NCBI GenBank assembly: GCA_041737175.1
Contig: JBGSSF010000021.1
Location: forward strand, 1-64,000
Direction of reading: 5' to 3'
Length of the DNA: 64,000 bases
Source: UBA5072 sp041737175
GTDB taxonomy: Bacteria; Bacteroidota; Bacteroidia; Bacteroidales; UBA10428
Numbering within the stretch: the first letter of the stretch is position 1; each line of letters starts with the position of its first letter. Positions 8,306-18,109 of the stretch are shown here, piece after piece. The translations under genes and the position numbers were made by a program. Under the pieces are notes generated by a model that searched no databases, was not told the origin of the DNA, and was given only the letters and a program-made list of their open reading frames with translations.

Positions 8306-9577
8306 ATGGAAAGGCGAAAATTTGTAAAGAACTTTGCTGCAGCCTCTTCGCTAGGAGTAGTTGCCAGTACGATAGGAGCTTCTCCTTTTGTAATCCGTGG
8401 TAATAATCCGGATGCGGTGATAAGTCCGCGGGCCATAACCATGTGGGATTTCTCGTGGCTTGAGCGCCGATGGCCCGGTGCCGGTTACGAAGACTGGGAC
8501 GAAGCTCTCGGAGGACTGAAAGAAAGAGGGTACAATGCAGTGCGTATAGATGCATATCCTCATCTCGTTGCGGAAAGCCCCGAAAAAGAATGGACTCTTC
8601 ACGAAGTATGGAGTATCCAGAACTGGGGAAGCCCCGATATCAACAAAGTAAGGGTACAGCCTGACTTAAACAAATTTATAGCCAAATGCAGGGAATACGA
8701 CATCAAGGTTGGGCTCTCGTCGTGGTTCAGGAAAGATGCCGAAAACACCCGCATGAAGATTACCTCACCCGAAAAGCATGGCGAGATTTGGGTCAAAACC
8801 CTGGAAACCATCGAAAAAGCAGGATTGCTCGACAACCTGCTTTATGTAGATCTCTGCAATGAATGGCCTGGCGACATCTGGGCTCCATACTTTAAAAACG
8901 ATCCTCCACACCTTACCTGGGGCTACTGGCATACCGATGCTTCTATGAAATGGATGAAAACAGCCATTGAACTGGTCCGTAAGCAATTTCCGCAGATTCC
9001 GCTGAACTTTTCGTTTGATAACCTCGATGTGGAGAAATACTCGGAACGTGACTTGTCTTTCTTCGATTTTGCCGAACATCATATCTGGATGGTGAAAGAA
9101 AACAATGGAGAATTTTACCGCGAAGTGAAGGAACGAAGCAGGACTGCAGGCCGTCCGGTTGATATTGATGGTCTGTTTTCGAACCAGGTTTATAAAAATC
9201 TGGTTGCCGAGTATGAAGCCATTTACTATGGGAAGCCTGAGTATTGGAAAAAACTCCTCACCGATAAAATAAAGCACACTGCCGATCATGCAGCAAAAGC
9301 AAATCTTCCGCTGATTACCACCGAATGCTGGGGTATTGTAGATTATAAGGACTGGCCGCTGTTGAAATGGGATTGGGTAAAAGAATTATGTGAACTGGGT
9401 GTGAAAACCGCAGCCTCAACAGGTCAATGGATTGCCATTGCCACCAGCAATTTTTGTGGTCCTCAGTTTGTTGGTATGTGGCGCGATGTGGAATGGCACC
9501 GGCAGTTAACAGGCATTATCCGGTCGTCGGCTATCAATCCGCAACTTCTGGATTTAAAAATCACAAAAAGACTTTAA
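8306..9577 (+). CDS. Exported cellulase-like (clan GH-A, GH5-like) protein
   Basis: This 423-residue protein starts with a twin-arginine-like leader (MERRKFVKNFAAASSLG, then hydrophobic). The mature part is a TIM barrel of clan GH-A. The candidate acid/base is E186 in VDLCNEWPG and the candidate nucleophile is E340 in ITTECWG, at the ends of the expected strands 4 and 7. Bacteroidetes genomes annotate such proteins as cellulase-like; activities are mostly unknown, so cellulose is not implied. Both glutamates are present, so it is probably an active retaining beta-glycosidase. It sits between GH43 and a fucosidase in the operon. Confidence 0.78.
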   Translation: MERRKFVKNFAAASSLGVVASTIGASPFVIRGNNPDAVISPRAITMWDFSWLERRWPGAGYEDWDEALGGLKERGYNAVRIDAYPHLVAESPEKEWTLHEVWSIQNWGSPDINKVRVQPDLNKFIAKCREYDIKVGLSSWFRKDAENTRMKITSPEKHGEIWVKTLETIEKAGLLDNLLYVDLCNEWPGDIWAPYFKNDPPHLTWGYWHTDASMKWMKTAIELVRKQFPQIPLNFSFDNLDVEKYSERDLSFFDFAEHHIWMVKENNGEFYREVKERSRTAGRPVDIDGLFSNQVYKNLVAEYEAIYYGKPEYWKKLLTDKIKHTADHAAKANLPLITTECWGIVDYKDWPLLKWDWVKELCELGVKTAASTGQWIAIATSNFCGPQFVGMWRDVEWHRQLTGIIRSSAINPQLLDLKITKRL

Positions 9578-9621
9578 TCTGATTCTATCGGAACAACTGT
9601 TCAACCCAAAAACCTATTGAT

Positions 9622-11301
9622 ATGAAATTTAATAATAGAATTGTTCACCTGTTTTCAATCTTTGCAGTATTTATAGCCGGAACAAACACTTTAAATGCCC
9701 AGGAAACTACCGACTATACACCCTATTTAAAAGCTTCGCCCGAAAATATGAAGAAATGGGACGATCGTACTTTTGGGTTGTTCTTGCACTGGGATATGTC
9801 GAGCCTGCTAGGTGTGGAAATTAGCTGGGCTAAACAAAACCGCGTGGATGTTGCCGGTGAAGGCGAAATACCCGATGTTATTTATAACAACCTGTACAAA
9901 AGCTTTAACCCACAGGAGTTTGATGCCAAAAAGTTTGTGGAAGTTGCAAAAAATGCCGGCATGCGTTACATTGTAATTACCACAAAGCATCACGGCGGCT
10001 TTTGTATGTTCGACTCAAAACTTACCGATTATAAAATCACCAATACTGCTTTTGGCCGCGATGTGATTAAAGAGCTGTCGGATGCCTGCCATGCTGCCGG
10101 AATGGCGTTTGGTATTTATTATTCACAGCCCGACTGGCATCACCCCGATTTTATAAAAAAAGACTTTGATGCTTATCGTCCCTACCTTTTTGGACAGATG
10201 AAAGAACTGTGCAGCAACTATGGCGAAATTGATATGATTTTCTTCGATGGCTTATTTTATGGTGAAAAGGAGTATCATACCAAGGAATTGTTCAAGCTTA
10301 TCCGAACCTTACAACCCAATGTGGTCATCAATGAGCGTTGTGGTTTGCCTGCCGATTATAAATGCCCGGAACAGGTGGTTGGTGCTTTTAATAATACCGA
10401 TTACTGGGAGTCGTGCATGACATTGGGCACATCCTGGTCGTGGAAAACTAACGACAAGTTTAAATCATCCGATGATTGTATTCGGATCTTAATCAGTACA
10501 GTTGGAGGCGATGGTAATTTGCTGCTCAACGTTGGGCCAATGCCTACCGGTATAATTGAACCCCGGCAGGCTGAAATACTTAAAGGAATTGGGGACTGGC
10601 TTGGCAAGTATGGCGAGAGTATTTATGCCCTGGATGGTGGTCCTTACAAACCGGCAGGCTGGGGAGCCAGCACAAATAAGGGTAAGGTGGTGTACTTGCA
10701 CATTCTTTCCTGGTTCGATACTCCTGAATATTTTCCATCATTGGGGGAAAAAATTGAAAAAGCAGAATTAATGACAGGAGGCGATATCAAGTTTGAGGAA
10801 AGTCCAAAAGGAATAAAATTTCTGATTCAGGATGGGGACCGGAAATCTCCCAGCACCATTATCAAGCTTACGCTTGGTGGAAATGCTGCCGATATAATGC
10901 CTATTCTGATACCAACCAAATCGATAGCCAAAACAGCAAAGGTTACAGCATCTGTTAATCAGCAAATGACTCAATGGTTGGTCGATGATGACCCTCAAAC
11001 CGAATGGAAATCAGATTCCAGACAATGCTGGATAGAACTCGACTTGGGCGCCGAAAAAGACTTTAACCGCATCGACATTCGCGAAGAAGGACATGAATGG
11101 GAACCCCGCACAAACGATTTCGTTTTGCAATATAAGTCTGGAGATGAGTGGATGACGCTTGATAAAGGCAACAAGATTGGACATACCTATTCGATAACCT
11201 TTGAAAGAAAAACTGGCAGATATATCAGGTTGCAGGTAAACAATTCGGGAGTATTGCCAAAATTTTCAGAGATACAAGTATATCACCTTGATGATCAGTA
11301 A
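9622..11301 (+). CDS. Secreted GH29 alpha-L-fucosidase with F5/8-type C domain
   Basis: The product has 559 residues with a signal peptide (to about NTLNAQE). The GH29 barrel shows FGLFLHWDMSS, the HHGGFCMFDS loop and the candidate nucleophile D209 in MIFFDGLFYG. The C-terminal 130 residues form a discoidin/F5-8 type C sandwich (CBM32-like) with WLVDDDPQTEWKS and GRYIRLQVNNSG. GH29 enzymes remove alpha-linked L-fucose with retention. Its presence means the target glycan is fucosylated, as in xyloglucan, rhamnogalacturonan II or arabinogalactan proteins. The gene lies 44 bases after the GH5-like gene and 36 before the second GH28-like gene. Confidence 0.9.
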   Translation: MKFNNRIVHLFSIFAVFIAGTNTLNAQETTDYTPYLKASPENMKKWDDRTFGLFLHWDMSSLLGVEISWAKQNRVDVAGEGEIPDVIYNNLYKSFNPQEFDAKKFVEVAKNAGMRYIVITTKHHGGFCMFDSKLTDYKITNTAFGRDVIKELSDACHAAGMAFGIYYSQPDWHHPDFIKKDFDAYRPYLFGQMKELCSNYGEIDMIFFDGLFYGEKEYHTKELFKLIRTLQPNVVINERCGLPADYKCPEQVVGAFNNTDYWESCMTLGTSWSWKTNDKFKSSDDCIRILISTVGGDGNLLLNVGPMPTGIIEPRQAEILKGIGDWLGKYGESIYALDGGPYKPAGWGASTNKGKVVYLHILSWFDTPEYFPSLGEKIEKAELMTGGDIKFEESPKGIKFLIQDGDRKSPSTIIKLTLGGNAADIMPILIPTKSIAKTAKVTASVNQQMTQWLVDDDPQTEWKSDSRQCWIELDLGAEKDFNRIDIREEGHEWEPRTNDFVLQYKSGDEWMTLDKGNKIGHTYSITFERKTGRYIRLQVNNSGVLPKFSEIQVYHLDDQ

Positions 11302-11337
11302 AATATCACAAAACTAAAATATCAAATTAAAAAATAA

Positions 11338-12921
11338 ATGAAAAAACTATCCTTTTTGGCCATACTGTATAGCCTAATAGTTACCCAATGCATAAATCAT
11401 GATTATACGAATGAGGCATCCGATTTAGTAAGTGACTCAATAATGGCAATTACCAGCAGGATTCAGAAAGTGAACATACCTGATTATAGTGTCAATATCA
11501 TTGACTACTCTGGGCACCAACCCGATGAATACGGAACCTATGATTTTCGAGCCGACATCCAACGAGCCATTGATGAGGTAAGCCATAAAGGAGGTGGTAA
11601 AATAGTATTTCCTCACACCCTGGGCCCTGAAAAATGGACAAGGCTTATCGATATTTACAGAATATCGGGCCCTATTGAACTGCGCTCGAATATTGAATTG
11701 GTTTTTCAACCTTCAATCCGCTTGTTTTTTGAATTTAACCCAGAAGCATACTCCAACAGCGGAGAAGGTGTGATTACCAGATACGAAGGCACAACCATTT
11801 ATGGCCCTTCGCCTTTAATAAGAGGATTCAATATTGAAAATGTGAAATTTTCTTACACAGGCGGTAACGGAGCTACACCAGAAATTACTGGCGATGGCGA
11901 AAAATGGGTGAAATGGGAGATTACTTTCAAAGAGAAACGAAAATTTTCTGATGACCCTAAGGTGACCATCGGCCCACGTGATGCCAATAACATGGACATC
12001 CCAGTTGCCGAACGTAAAATGGGGAACACGGAAACGTACAACTTGCGCCCATCAATGATTCAGTTTTTTCTGAGTCGCAATATTCTGATTGATGGAATTA
12101 AAATATCAAATCCACCATTCTGGGTAATACATACTGTATTCTCACAAAACATGACATTTCGCAATATCGTGTTCGATGCTGGTAACATTAACAACGACGG
12201 GTTTGATATTGAATCTTCAAAAGATGTTCTCATTGAGAATATCATGTTCAACAATCACGATGATAATGTTGTCATTAAGTCGGGGCGCGACCGTGAAGGC
12301 CGTGAAGGCGCAGACATCACTGGCACTGAATTGGAAAATATCCTGTCGGAATATATAAAAAGCGGACGCATTGGAGGTGTTTGCGAAAATGTAGTTACCC
12401 GTAACTGTGCGTTCAAAGGGCACCATGCTTTTGCTGTGGGCAGTGAAGCTGCAGCCGGAGCACGGAACATTTACGTGGTAGATAATTTCAGCATACAAAA
12501 TGTAAAGATGGGAGTATTCATAAAAAGTAGTCGTTCGCGCGGAGGCACTATAGAAAACATATTTATCCGCAATCTCAGGCTTAACATCGTGGAAGATGAT
12601 GTGATATCAATCAACCCCAATTATGATGGCGATACCCTTAGCCCGCATGTTCCTAAGTTTAGAAATATTTATATTGAGGATATTAAAGTAGAAAACGCAA
12701 GTAATGGTATCCGCATATTTGGATGGAAGGAAGAGCCAACCCATGATGTATTCCTGAAAGATATTGACATTAGATTTCGACCCGGACATCCCGATAACAT
12801 CCGTTTCGACATTATAAACGTGAAAAATGTGAAACTTGAAAATGTAATTATTGACAATCAAAAGTTTGATGGTAATTATACCAAAGGAGGCCCGGCATCA
12901 AGAATTCCAATGCAAAACTAA
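11338..12921 (+). CDS. GH28-like beta-helix lipoprotein
   Basis: This 527-residue protein has a short leader ending in a Cys (VTQCIN), so it is probably a lipoprotein. The parallel beta-helix carries GH28-like acidic positions: D287 in NNDGFDIES and D308/D309 in NHDDNVVIKSGRD, followed by KGHHAFAVGSEAAAG. These match the GH28 pattern NxD, DD and GH, although the domain is diverged from the enzyme at 5338. A polygalacturonase or rhamnogalacturonan hydrolase role is the best guess. It forms a pair with the following GH43 gene (39 bases away), mirroring the GH28-GH43 pair at 5338-8254. Confidence 0.8.
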   Translation: MKKLSFLAILYSLIVTQCINHDYTNEASDLVSDSIMAITSRIQKVNIPDYSVNIIDYSGHQPDEYGTYDFRADIQRAIDEVSHKGGGKIVFPHTLGPEKWTRLIDIYRISGPIELRSNIELVFQPSIRLFFEFNPEAYSNSGEGVITRYEGTTIYGPSPLIRGFNIENVKFSYTGGNGATPEITGDGEKWVKWEITFKEKRKFSDDPKVTIGPRDANNMDIPVAERKMGNTETYNLRPSMIQFFLSRNILIDGIKISNPPFWVIHTVFSQNMTFRNIVFDAGNINNDGFDIESSKDVLIENIMFNNHDDNVVIKSGRDREGREGADITGTELENILSEYIKSGRIGGVCENVVTRNCAFKGHHAFAVGSEAAAGARNIYVVDNFSIQNVKMGVFIKSSRSRGGTIENIFIRNLRLNIVEDDVISINPNYDGDTLSPHVPKFRNIYIEDIKVENASNGIRIFGWKEEPTHDVFLKDIDIRFRPGHPDNIRFDIINVKNVKLENVIIDNQKFDGNYTKGGPASRIPMQN

Positions 12922-12960
12922 ATTACGTTTCGCTTTAGTAAATTTTAAAAAAACGATCTC

Positions 12961-14307
12961 ATGAAAGAACGAGTTTTATATCTCCTGCTTGCTTTTACTT
13001 TATCTGCTCAGGCAGTGAATGCCCAAAATCCGTTGATCAAACACATTTATGCTGCCGACCCTTCGGCCCATGTGTGGACCAGCGACACCAATACCCTGTG
13101 GCTCTATACGTCGCACGATGTACCGGGAACCAACCATCATCTCACCATGTTCGACTACCATGTATTTTCCACCCGGGACCTGGTAACCTGGACCGATCAT
13201 GGACGGGTTCTTTCGGTCGACGATGTCGACTGGGCTATCAGTCATGCCTGGGCGATTGATGCTGTTTACCGTCACGGCAAATATTACCTGGTTTATTGTA
13301 TGATTGAAAAAGCCACCGGCATGTTCCGCACAGGGCTTGCCACAAGCGATGTTCCCCAGGGACCGTTTACCGATATAGGTTTTATTCAGGGGGTTGAATG
13401 GGGACAAGACCCCTGCCTGTTTGTGGACGACGACAATACCCCTTACCTGTTCTGGGGCGCAGGCGGGCATTGCAGTGCAGCCCAACTCACCAACGACCTG
13501 AAATCCATTGTTCCCGGCACCAAAGTAGATCTGACATCTCAACTTTTCGAGGTATTCGAAGGTCCCTGGGTTCACAAATATAAAGGGAAATATTATCTGT
13601 CTTACCCGGGCTTACCCAAAGGCCAGTGGCCCGAGGAAATGTATTATGCCATTGCCGATAAGCCCCTGGGACCCTATGAGTACAAGGGAAAATACATAGC
13701 CGAATTTAAAGGCCGCGCTGGCACAAATCACGGATCGATCATTAAATACAAAGGTAATTGGCTGGCATTTCATCACAGTGCATGGCTTTCGGGTGGAATG
13801 AGTGAAGTACGAAACCTGATGGCCGATTACCTTTTTTACAACCCTGACGGTACCATCAAGCCGATTGTTCCCGACTCCCTGGGGCTTTTAAAAGGAAAAC
13901 CGAACAAAGTCATCATAATGCTTGAGGCCGAAAATGGCAAAGCTGCCGGAGGAAGACTCAATGGAACGGAAACATCAAACGCTTTTCCGGGATATAGCGG
14001 CAAAGGTTATGTAAGTGGTTTTGACGTCAGTCACGACTACGTGGAAGTCTTGGTGCAGGTGGCCAACGACATGAAAGCCAATCTGAAAGTCAGGCTTGCT
14101 GCGGATAACGATTTCAACGGCGATGTGCTGGTCGGTGCGAAAACCCTTGCCGGCTGGGACGGTACGGCGTTCAAAAAAACCAATGGTTGGGAAGAACTAG
14201 ACCTTGGCCTGGTAGACCTGAAACAAGGCGATAACAAAATCAGGATAAACAGCAAACAAAACGCGAACCTTCGGGTAGATTGGTTCAAGGTGGAGCCGCG
14301 ATTGTAA
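12961..14307 (+). CDS. Secreted GH43 glycosidase, paralogue of 6905-8254
   Basis: This 448-residue secreted protein is colinear with the GH43 enzyme at 6905. The triad is conserved: D33 in AADPSAHVW, D150 in QDPCLFVDDD and E200 in FEGPWVHK. Blocks such as MFDYHVFST and DHGRVLSVDDVDWAISHAW are shared almost unchanged. The CBM6-like C-terminus starts at IMLEAENGKAAGG near residue 319. The active-site segment between the second and third acids differs (WGAGGHCSA here, YANARKCY in the other), so linkage or subsite preference may differ. A tandem pair of this kind usually reflects two related side chains of one polymer. Confidence 0.9.
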   Translation: MKERVLYLLLAFTLSAQAVNAQNPLIKHIYAADPSAHVWTSDTNTLWLYTSHDVPGTNHHLTMFDYHVFSTRDLVTWTDHGRVLSVDDVDWAISHAWAIDAVYRHGKYYLVYCMIEKATGMFRTGLATSDVPQGPFTDIGFIQGVEWGQDPCLFVDDDNTPYLFWGAGGHCSAAQLTNDLKSIVPGTKVDLTSQLFEVFEGPWVHKYKGKYYLSYPGLPKGQWPEEMYYAIADKPLGPYEYKGKYIAEFKGRAGTNHGSIIKYKGNWLAFHHSAWLSGGMSEVRNLMADYLFYNPDGTIKPIVPDSLGLLKGKPNKVIIMLEAENGKAAGGRLNGTETSNAFPGYSGKGYVSGFDVSHDYVEVLVQVANDMKANLKVRLAADNDFNGDVLVGAKTLAGWDGTAFKKTNGWEELDLGLVDLKQGDNKIRINSKQNANLRVDWFKVEPRL

Positions 14308-14383
14308 GATTTTCTTCTAAGTTTTATGTGTCATCTAAAACAAGTACTAATAGTATTGAAGTATTTAATAAATAAATTAAAAC

Positions 14384-16906
14384 ATGAAAACAAATCATTG
14401 TACCTGTACATCAGGAAAAAGTATTAAACCTTCAGGAATGAAAAAAATATCGATAAGTATCCTACTGATAATTAGTATAATAGTATTTATGCCATTGGGG
14501 TTTAACATGAACGCGCAGGGAGCCCCTCACAAAACTGCCTTCGGGGATCCGGACAAGATTGATATCCTTATTTTGACAAGCGGGCATCACTTCAACCGTG
14601 AATCATTCTTCGGCATCTTTAATTGCGAAGACATTAATTATTCCGAGTATACCCTGAAGGATGAAAGCGAGGTGTTTGAGGACATCAGTGCCTGGGATTA
14701 CGATGTCATCTTTCTTTACAACATGACACAAAAAATCTCCCCGAAACGACAGGAGAACTTTGTGCGGCTCCTGAAGGAGAAAGGCGTTGGCCTGGTAGTG
14801 ATGCATCACGCGCAGGCCGCGTTTCAAAGCTGGCGGGAATACCATTACATCATCGGAACAGCCTACATTTACTTCGATGTTGAAATAGATGGAAAACCCT
14901 GGCCGCACGGCAAGGTTCATGAAGGTGTGCATATCCCCATCCAGGTAATGGATGATCGGCACCCGATTACCCAGGGAATGAAGGATTTCGAGATTATCGA
15001 CGAAACCTACATGGGGCGCTGGTGGGCAAAAGACAACCATGTGCTGCTAGCCACAACTCACCCGGAAAACGATGAGCCTATTGCCTGGACCCGAAATTAT
15101 GGAAAATCCAGGGTTTTCAATATCCAGCTTGGACACGATGAAAAAGCCTATAATTGTCCTGAATTCCGTGAAATACTTGTCCGTGGTATCCGCTGGACCG
15201 CCGGGGTGCAAACATCAGATAAAGCCACTTCTTCGGAAACCTTGAAGGACGCGGACGGCAACATCTATCATACAGTGAAGATTGGTAATCAGGTGTGGAC
15301 TGTCGAGAACCTTAGGACAACCAAGTTCAACGACGGCACGCCAATTCCTCAGGTAACCGATGACGCCGGATGGAAAGCTTTGGCCAGTCCGGGCTTTTGC
15401 TATTACGAAAATAATCCCGAACATGGGAAGAAATACGGAATCTTGTACAACTGGTATGCTGCGAGTTCCGACAAAATTGCTCCGAAGGGGTGGAGAGTCC
15501 CGACGCATGAAGAGCAGATAGAGCTCCAGCAATACCTGATCGCCAACGGTTACAATTTCGATGGAACAACGGAAGAGAATAAGGTTGCCAAATCGATGAC
15601 GGCAAAAACCGGCTGGGACTATGACTCTATTCCGGGAACAGCTGGCAACGATTTGACTACCAACAATCGTACCGGGTTTTCAGCGCTTCCGACAGGCAGT
15701 CGTTGGAACGATGGAAGTTTTCACGCGATGGGACGCAGCGATTACTGGTGGAGTACGACTCCGGGCAATGGAGATGATGCGCACATGAGCAGTATTCACA
15801 GCCGGTTCGCCAAGTATGGCAACAATCAGCATCACAAGAGAAGCGGCTTTTGCATTCGGCTGTTACGTGATGTCTCCGGGCAGGCAAATGAATCGGCAAC
15901 GACCCCCAGGAACTCCGCGGCTCTCAGGGGAACGGTAAAAAATGCAAATGGGACAGGACTGCATGGAGCCCTGGTGAGGATAGAAAGCACCGGCCAATTC
16001 ACGACGACTGATGCAAAGGGGAATTTCAGCATCGTCCCGGTCGGTCTTGCTCCGGTAACCAAAACGGTCACCCAAGAGGGCTACATTGACTATCGCAAGG
16101 ATGTGATCACGGTCACTAAAGAGGGTTACCTTGATTATCAGATACATGTGCCTGATTCAGGTTCCAACGAAATGGCGATCGAGATGATCGTTTGCGCCGG
16201 AACGGTGACGGATGCGGACGGGAATGTTTACCAGACGGTGAAGATTGGCGACTTCGTGTGGACCACTACAAGCCTGCGGACTACCAAGTACAACGACGGC
16301 ACGCCGATTCCCAACGTTACTGACGACAAAGAATGGCAAGGTCTTTCGTCCCCGGCATGGTGCTACTACGAGAACAATCCCGAAAATGGAAAGAATGGAT
16401 TGTTGTACAACTGGTGGGCCGCGAGCCATCCGAAGATTGCGCCCGAAGGCTGGCATGTGCCCTCGGTTGAGGAACAACTGGCCTTTCGCCGGTACCTGGT
16501 ACACAATGGATATAACTTCGATGGAACCAAATACCCCGAATGGAAGGGCGACAACTATCAAGAAAAGGACAAGGAAAACAAGCTCGGCAAATCGGTGGCG
16601 GGAAGAATCGGTTGGCAGTACCGGGTCGTAGACAAACAAGGAAATGTCTGGGAAAAAGAATTGCTGATCAGCGAGCATCCGGAGTTGAACAACAAGACCG
16701 GTTTCAACTGCCTCCCCAACGGCGCCCGTTGGAACGACGGCAGCTTTCACAATTTGACGGGAAGCTACTACATGTGGAGCGCCACACCTCAAGCTTCAGA
16801 TAGGGGATGGCTGAGCAGTGTTCACAACTGGTCCAGATACCTGGGTGACAGCCATCACGTAAAGCCAACAGGTTTCGGTATCCGGTTGCTTAAAGACAAG
16901 GAATGA
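14384..16906 (+). CDS. Exported ThuA domain fused to two FISUMP domains
   Basis: This protein has 840 residues. An alternative start at 14438 would give a cleaner signal peptide (MKKISISILLIIS). Domains in order are: ThuA-like glutamine-amidotransferase fold (about 45-275, IDILILTSGHHF, VVMHHAQAAF, FNIQLGHDEKAY); a first FISUMP domain (about 285-500, KIGNQVWTVENL, NDGTPIPQVTDD, GTAGNDLTTNNRTGFSALP); a carboxypeptidase-regulatory-like sandwich (about 515-600); and a second FISUMP domain (about 605-838). The two FISUMP copies match along their length. ThuA is linked to trehalose and 3-keto-disaccharide metabolism in rhizobia, while FISUMP is an abundant surface domain of unknown function. The fusion suggests a surface-anchored sugar-modifying or sugar-binding protein. 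Biochemical activity is not predictable. Confidence 0.8.
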   Translation: MKTNHCTCTSGKSIKPSGMKKISISILLIISIIVFMPLGFNMNAQGAPHKTAFGDPDKIDILILTSGHHFNRESFFGIFNCEDINYSEYTLKDESEVFEDISAWDYDVIFLYNMTQKISPKRQENFVRLLKEKGVGLVVMHHAQAAFQSWREYHYIIGTAYIYFDVEIDGKPWPHGKVHEGVHIPIQVMDDRHPITQGMKDFEIIDETYMGRWWAKDNHVLLATTHPENDEPIAWTRNYGKSRVFNIQLGHDEKAYNCPEFREILVRGIRWTAGVQTSDKATSSETLKDADGNIYHTVKIGNQVWTVENLRTTKFNDGTPIPQVTDDAGWKALASPGFCYYENNPEHGKKYGILYNWYAASSDKIAPKGWRVPTHEEQIELQQYLIANGYNFDGTTEENKVAKSMTAKTGWDYDSIPGTAGNDLTTNNRTGFSALPTGSRWNDGSFHAMGRSDYWWSTTPGNGDDAHMSSIHSRFAKYGNNQHHKRSGFCIRLLRDVSGQANESATTPRNSAALRGTVKNANGTGLHGALVRIESTGQFTTTDAKGNFSIVPVGLAPVTKTVTQEGYIDYRKDVITVTKEGYLDYQIHVPDSGSNEMAIEMIVCAGTVTDADGNVYQTVKIGDFVWTTTSLRTTKYNDGTPIPNVTDDKEWQGLSSPAWCYYENNPENGKNGLLYNWWAASHPKIAPEGWHVPSVEEQLAFRRYLVHNGYNFDGTKYPEWKGDNYQEKDKENKLGKSVAGRIGWQYRVVDKQGNVWEKELLISEHPELNNKTGFNCLPNGARWNDGSFHNLTGSYYMWSATPQASDRGWLSSVHNWSRYLGDSHHVKPTGFGIRLLKDKE

Positions 16907-17141
16907 CCGGTCTATTGCGATTTCTCTTGTTTACTTAACGTCTCTGGTGGATTAGTCGTGGCCTACCCGAAAAGTATGAATATAAGAAATGCTAGTTAAG
17001 GAATTCTTCTAATGTGCTCAGTGGTGGCAAATATTACAACCTGTGCTTTTAAATTTAGCCATAGGAGGCAAGCCTGCAATTCATTTTAATGGTGAAGGCG
17101 GTTCAACAGGAATTCAGTTTTATTAAAGAATATACCAAACT
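16907..17141 (+). other. Gap between operon segments with a possible gene relic
   Basis: This 235-base gap separates the glycosidase operon from the oxidative module. A start-less reading frame at 17013-17126 would read ...LNLAIGGKPAIHFNGEG... and ends at TAA, and a different frame just upstream reads VLSGGKYYN. The phrase KPAIHFNG is like the lead-in to LamG-type domains, so this may be decayed coding sequence; the evidence is weak. I see no clear terminator or promoter box. Confidence 0.2.
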
Positions 17142-18107
17142 ATGAGAACAGTAAAAAAAACAAACCATTACCGCTTTTTTACCCTTATCGCGGTTATTAT
17201 TACCGGGATACTGGTTACGCCCTTTCTTTTGCGGGAAGCTTATTCGCAACAGGAAAACACCGGTCCGTTGCAGGTTAATAGAATGAAATTCTCCCTTATG
17301 ACCTATACTTTTGCACGTCAGGATTGGAAAAAAGACAGCAATTTCGACCTTGAGAAGATGTGCAAAGTAGGCAAGAGATTGGGTGTTGATGGTGTAGACA
17401 TTGTGTCCCATTCATTCTCGCCCTTAAACCCCGACAGTATCCGTAAAGTATTGGAAGCGCACGGTCAAAAAGTAGTGTGTTACACGTTTTTCCCCCCGCT
17501 TAATAAACCTACCAGGGCCGAGCGGGAAGCAGGTATTGAAGAGGTAAAAAAGGCCATTGATATAGCAAAGCTCCTGGGTACAGACAAGGTAATGATCCAT
17601 ACCCCGGGAAATCCAGAGATGACCGCGGAGGAGTGCCGTGTTAACTGGATTCATGGATTACAGGAAGCCATTTTACTTACAAATGCCGCCGGACTAACAT
17701 TAACCATCGAAAGTATCAGGAACAGCCCACTTGCCACTTCGGCAGAAATGCTAAGGGTTATTCGCGAAGTGCCAGGCATTAAATTGGTGTTCGATACAGG
17801 CAATGTTTATGCCAGTGGCGAGGATCCCTTTGCTTTTTACCATGCATGCCGTGAACATATTGTTCATGCTCATTTTAAAGATGGACGCTGGCACAATATC
17901 GCAAATAACGATGGTTCAACCTTACGCGATTTTTCTAACGAGCTCATTGGCGAGGGAGACATCAATTTTGCGGAATGTGTAAAAGCTATGGTAAAAGATG
18001 GCTACAAGGGCTACGTCGATATAGAATACGAAAGCAACAAATATACCCCCGATGCTGCTAACCAGAAAGCAATTGAATACATTAACAATATCCTGAAACC
18101 AACCTAA
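17142..18107 (+). CDS. Exported sugar phosphate isomerase/epimerase-like TIM barrel
   Basis: This 321-residue protein has a long N-terminal hydrophobic segment (about 13-32), so it is exported or anchored in the membrane. The rest is an AP-endonuclease-2/xylose-isomerase-like TIM barrel. Probable metal ligands are the Glu in LTIESIRN, the Asp in LVFDTGN, the His in VHAHFKDG and the Glu in DIEYES. Export excludes a role on sugar phosphates from cytoplasmic metabolism; family members acting on keto-sugars (epimerase, hydratase) are more likely. It is the first gene of a seven-gene run and is only 2 bases from the next TIM-barrel gene. Confidence 0.8.
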   Translation: MRTVKKTNHYRFFTLIAVIITGILVTPFLLREAYSQQENTGPLQVNRMKFSLMTYTFARQDWKKDSNFDLEKMCKVGKRLGVDGVDIVSHSFSPLNPDSIRKVLEAHGQKVVCYTFFPPLNKPTRAEREAGIEEVKKAIDIAKLLGTDKVMIHTPGNPEMTAEECRVNWIHGLQEAILLTNAAGLTLTIESIRNSPLATSAEMLRVIREVPGIKLVFDTGNVYASGEDPFAFYHACREHIVHAHFKDGRWHNIANNDGSTLRDFSNELIGEGDINFAECVKAMVKDGYKGYVDIEYESNKYTPDAANQKAIEYINNILKPT

Positions 18108-18109
18108 TA

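Noticed and set aside
16157..16792. 211-codon frame on the minus strand
   Set aside because: It is antisense to the second FISUMP domain, which is a strong match to its own duplicate.
15241..16906. Tandem DNA repeat or CRISPR-like structure
   Set aside because: The similarity between the two halves is due to duplicated FISUMP protein domains, not to short regular DNA repeats with spacers.
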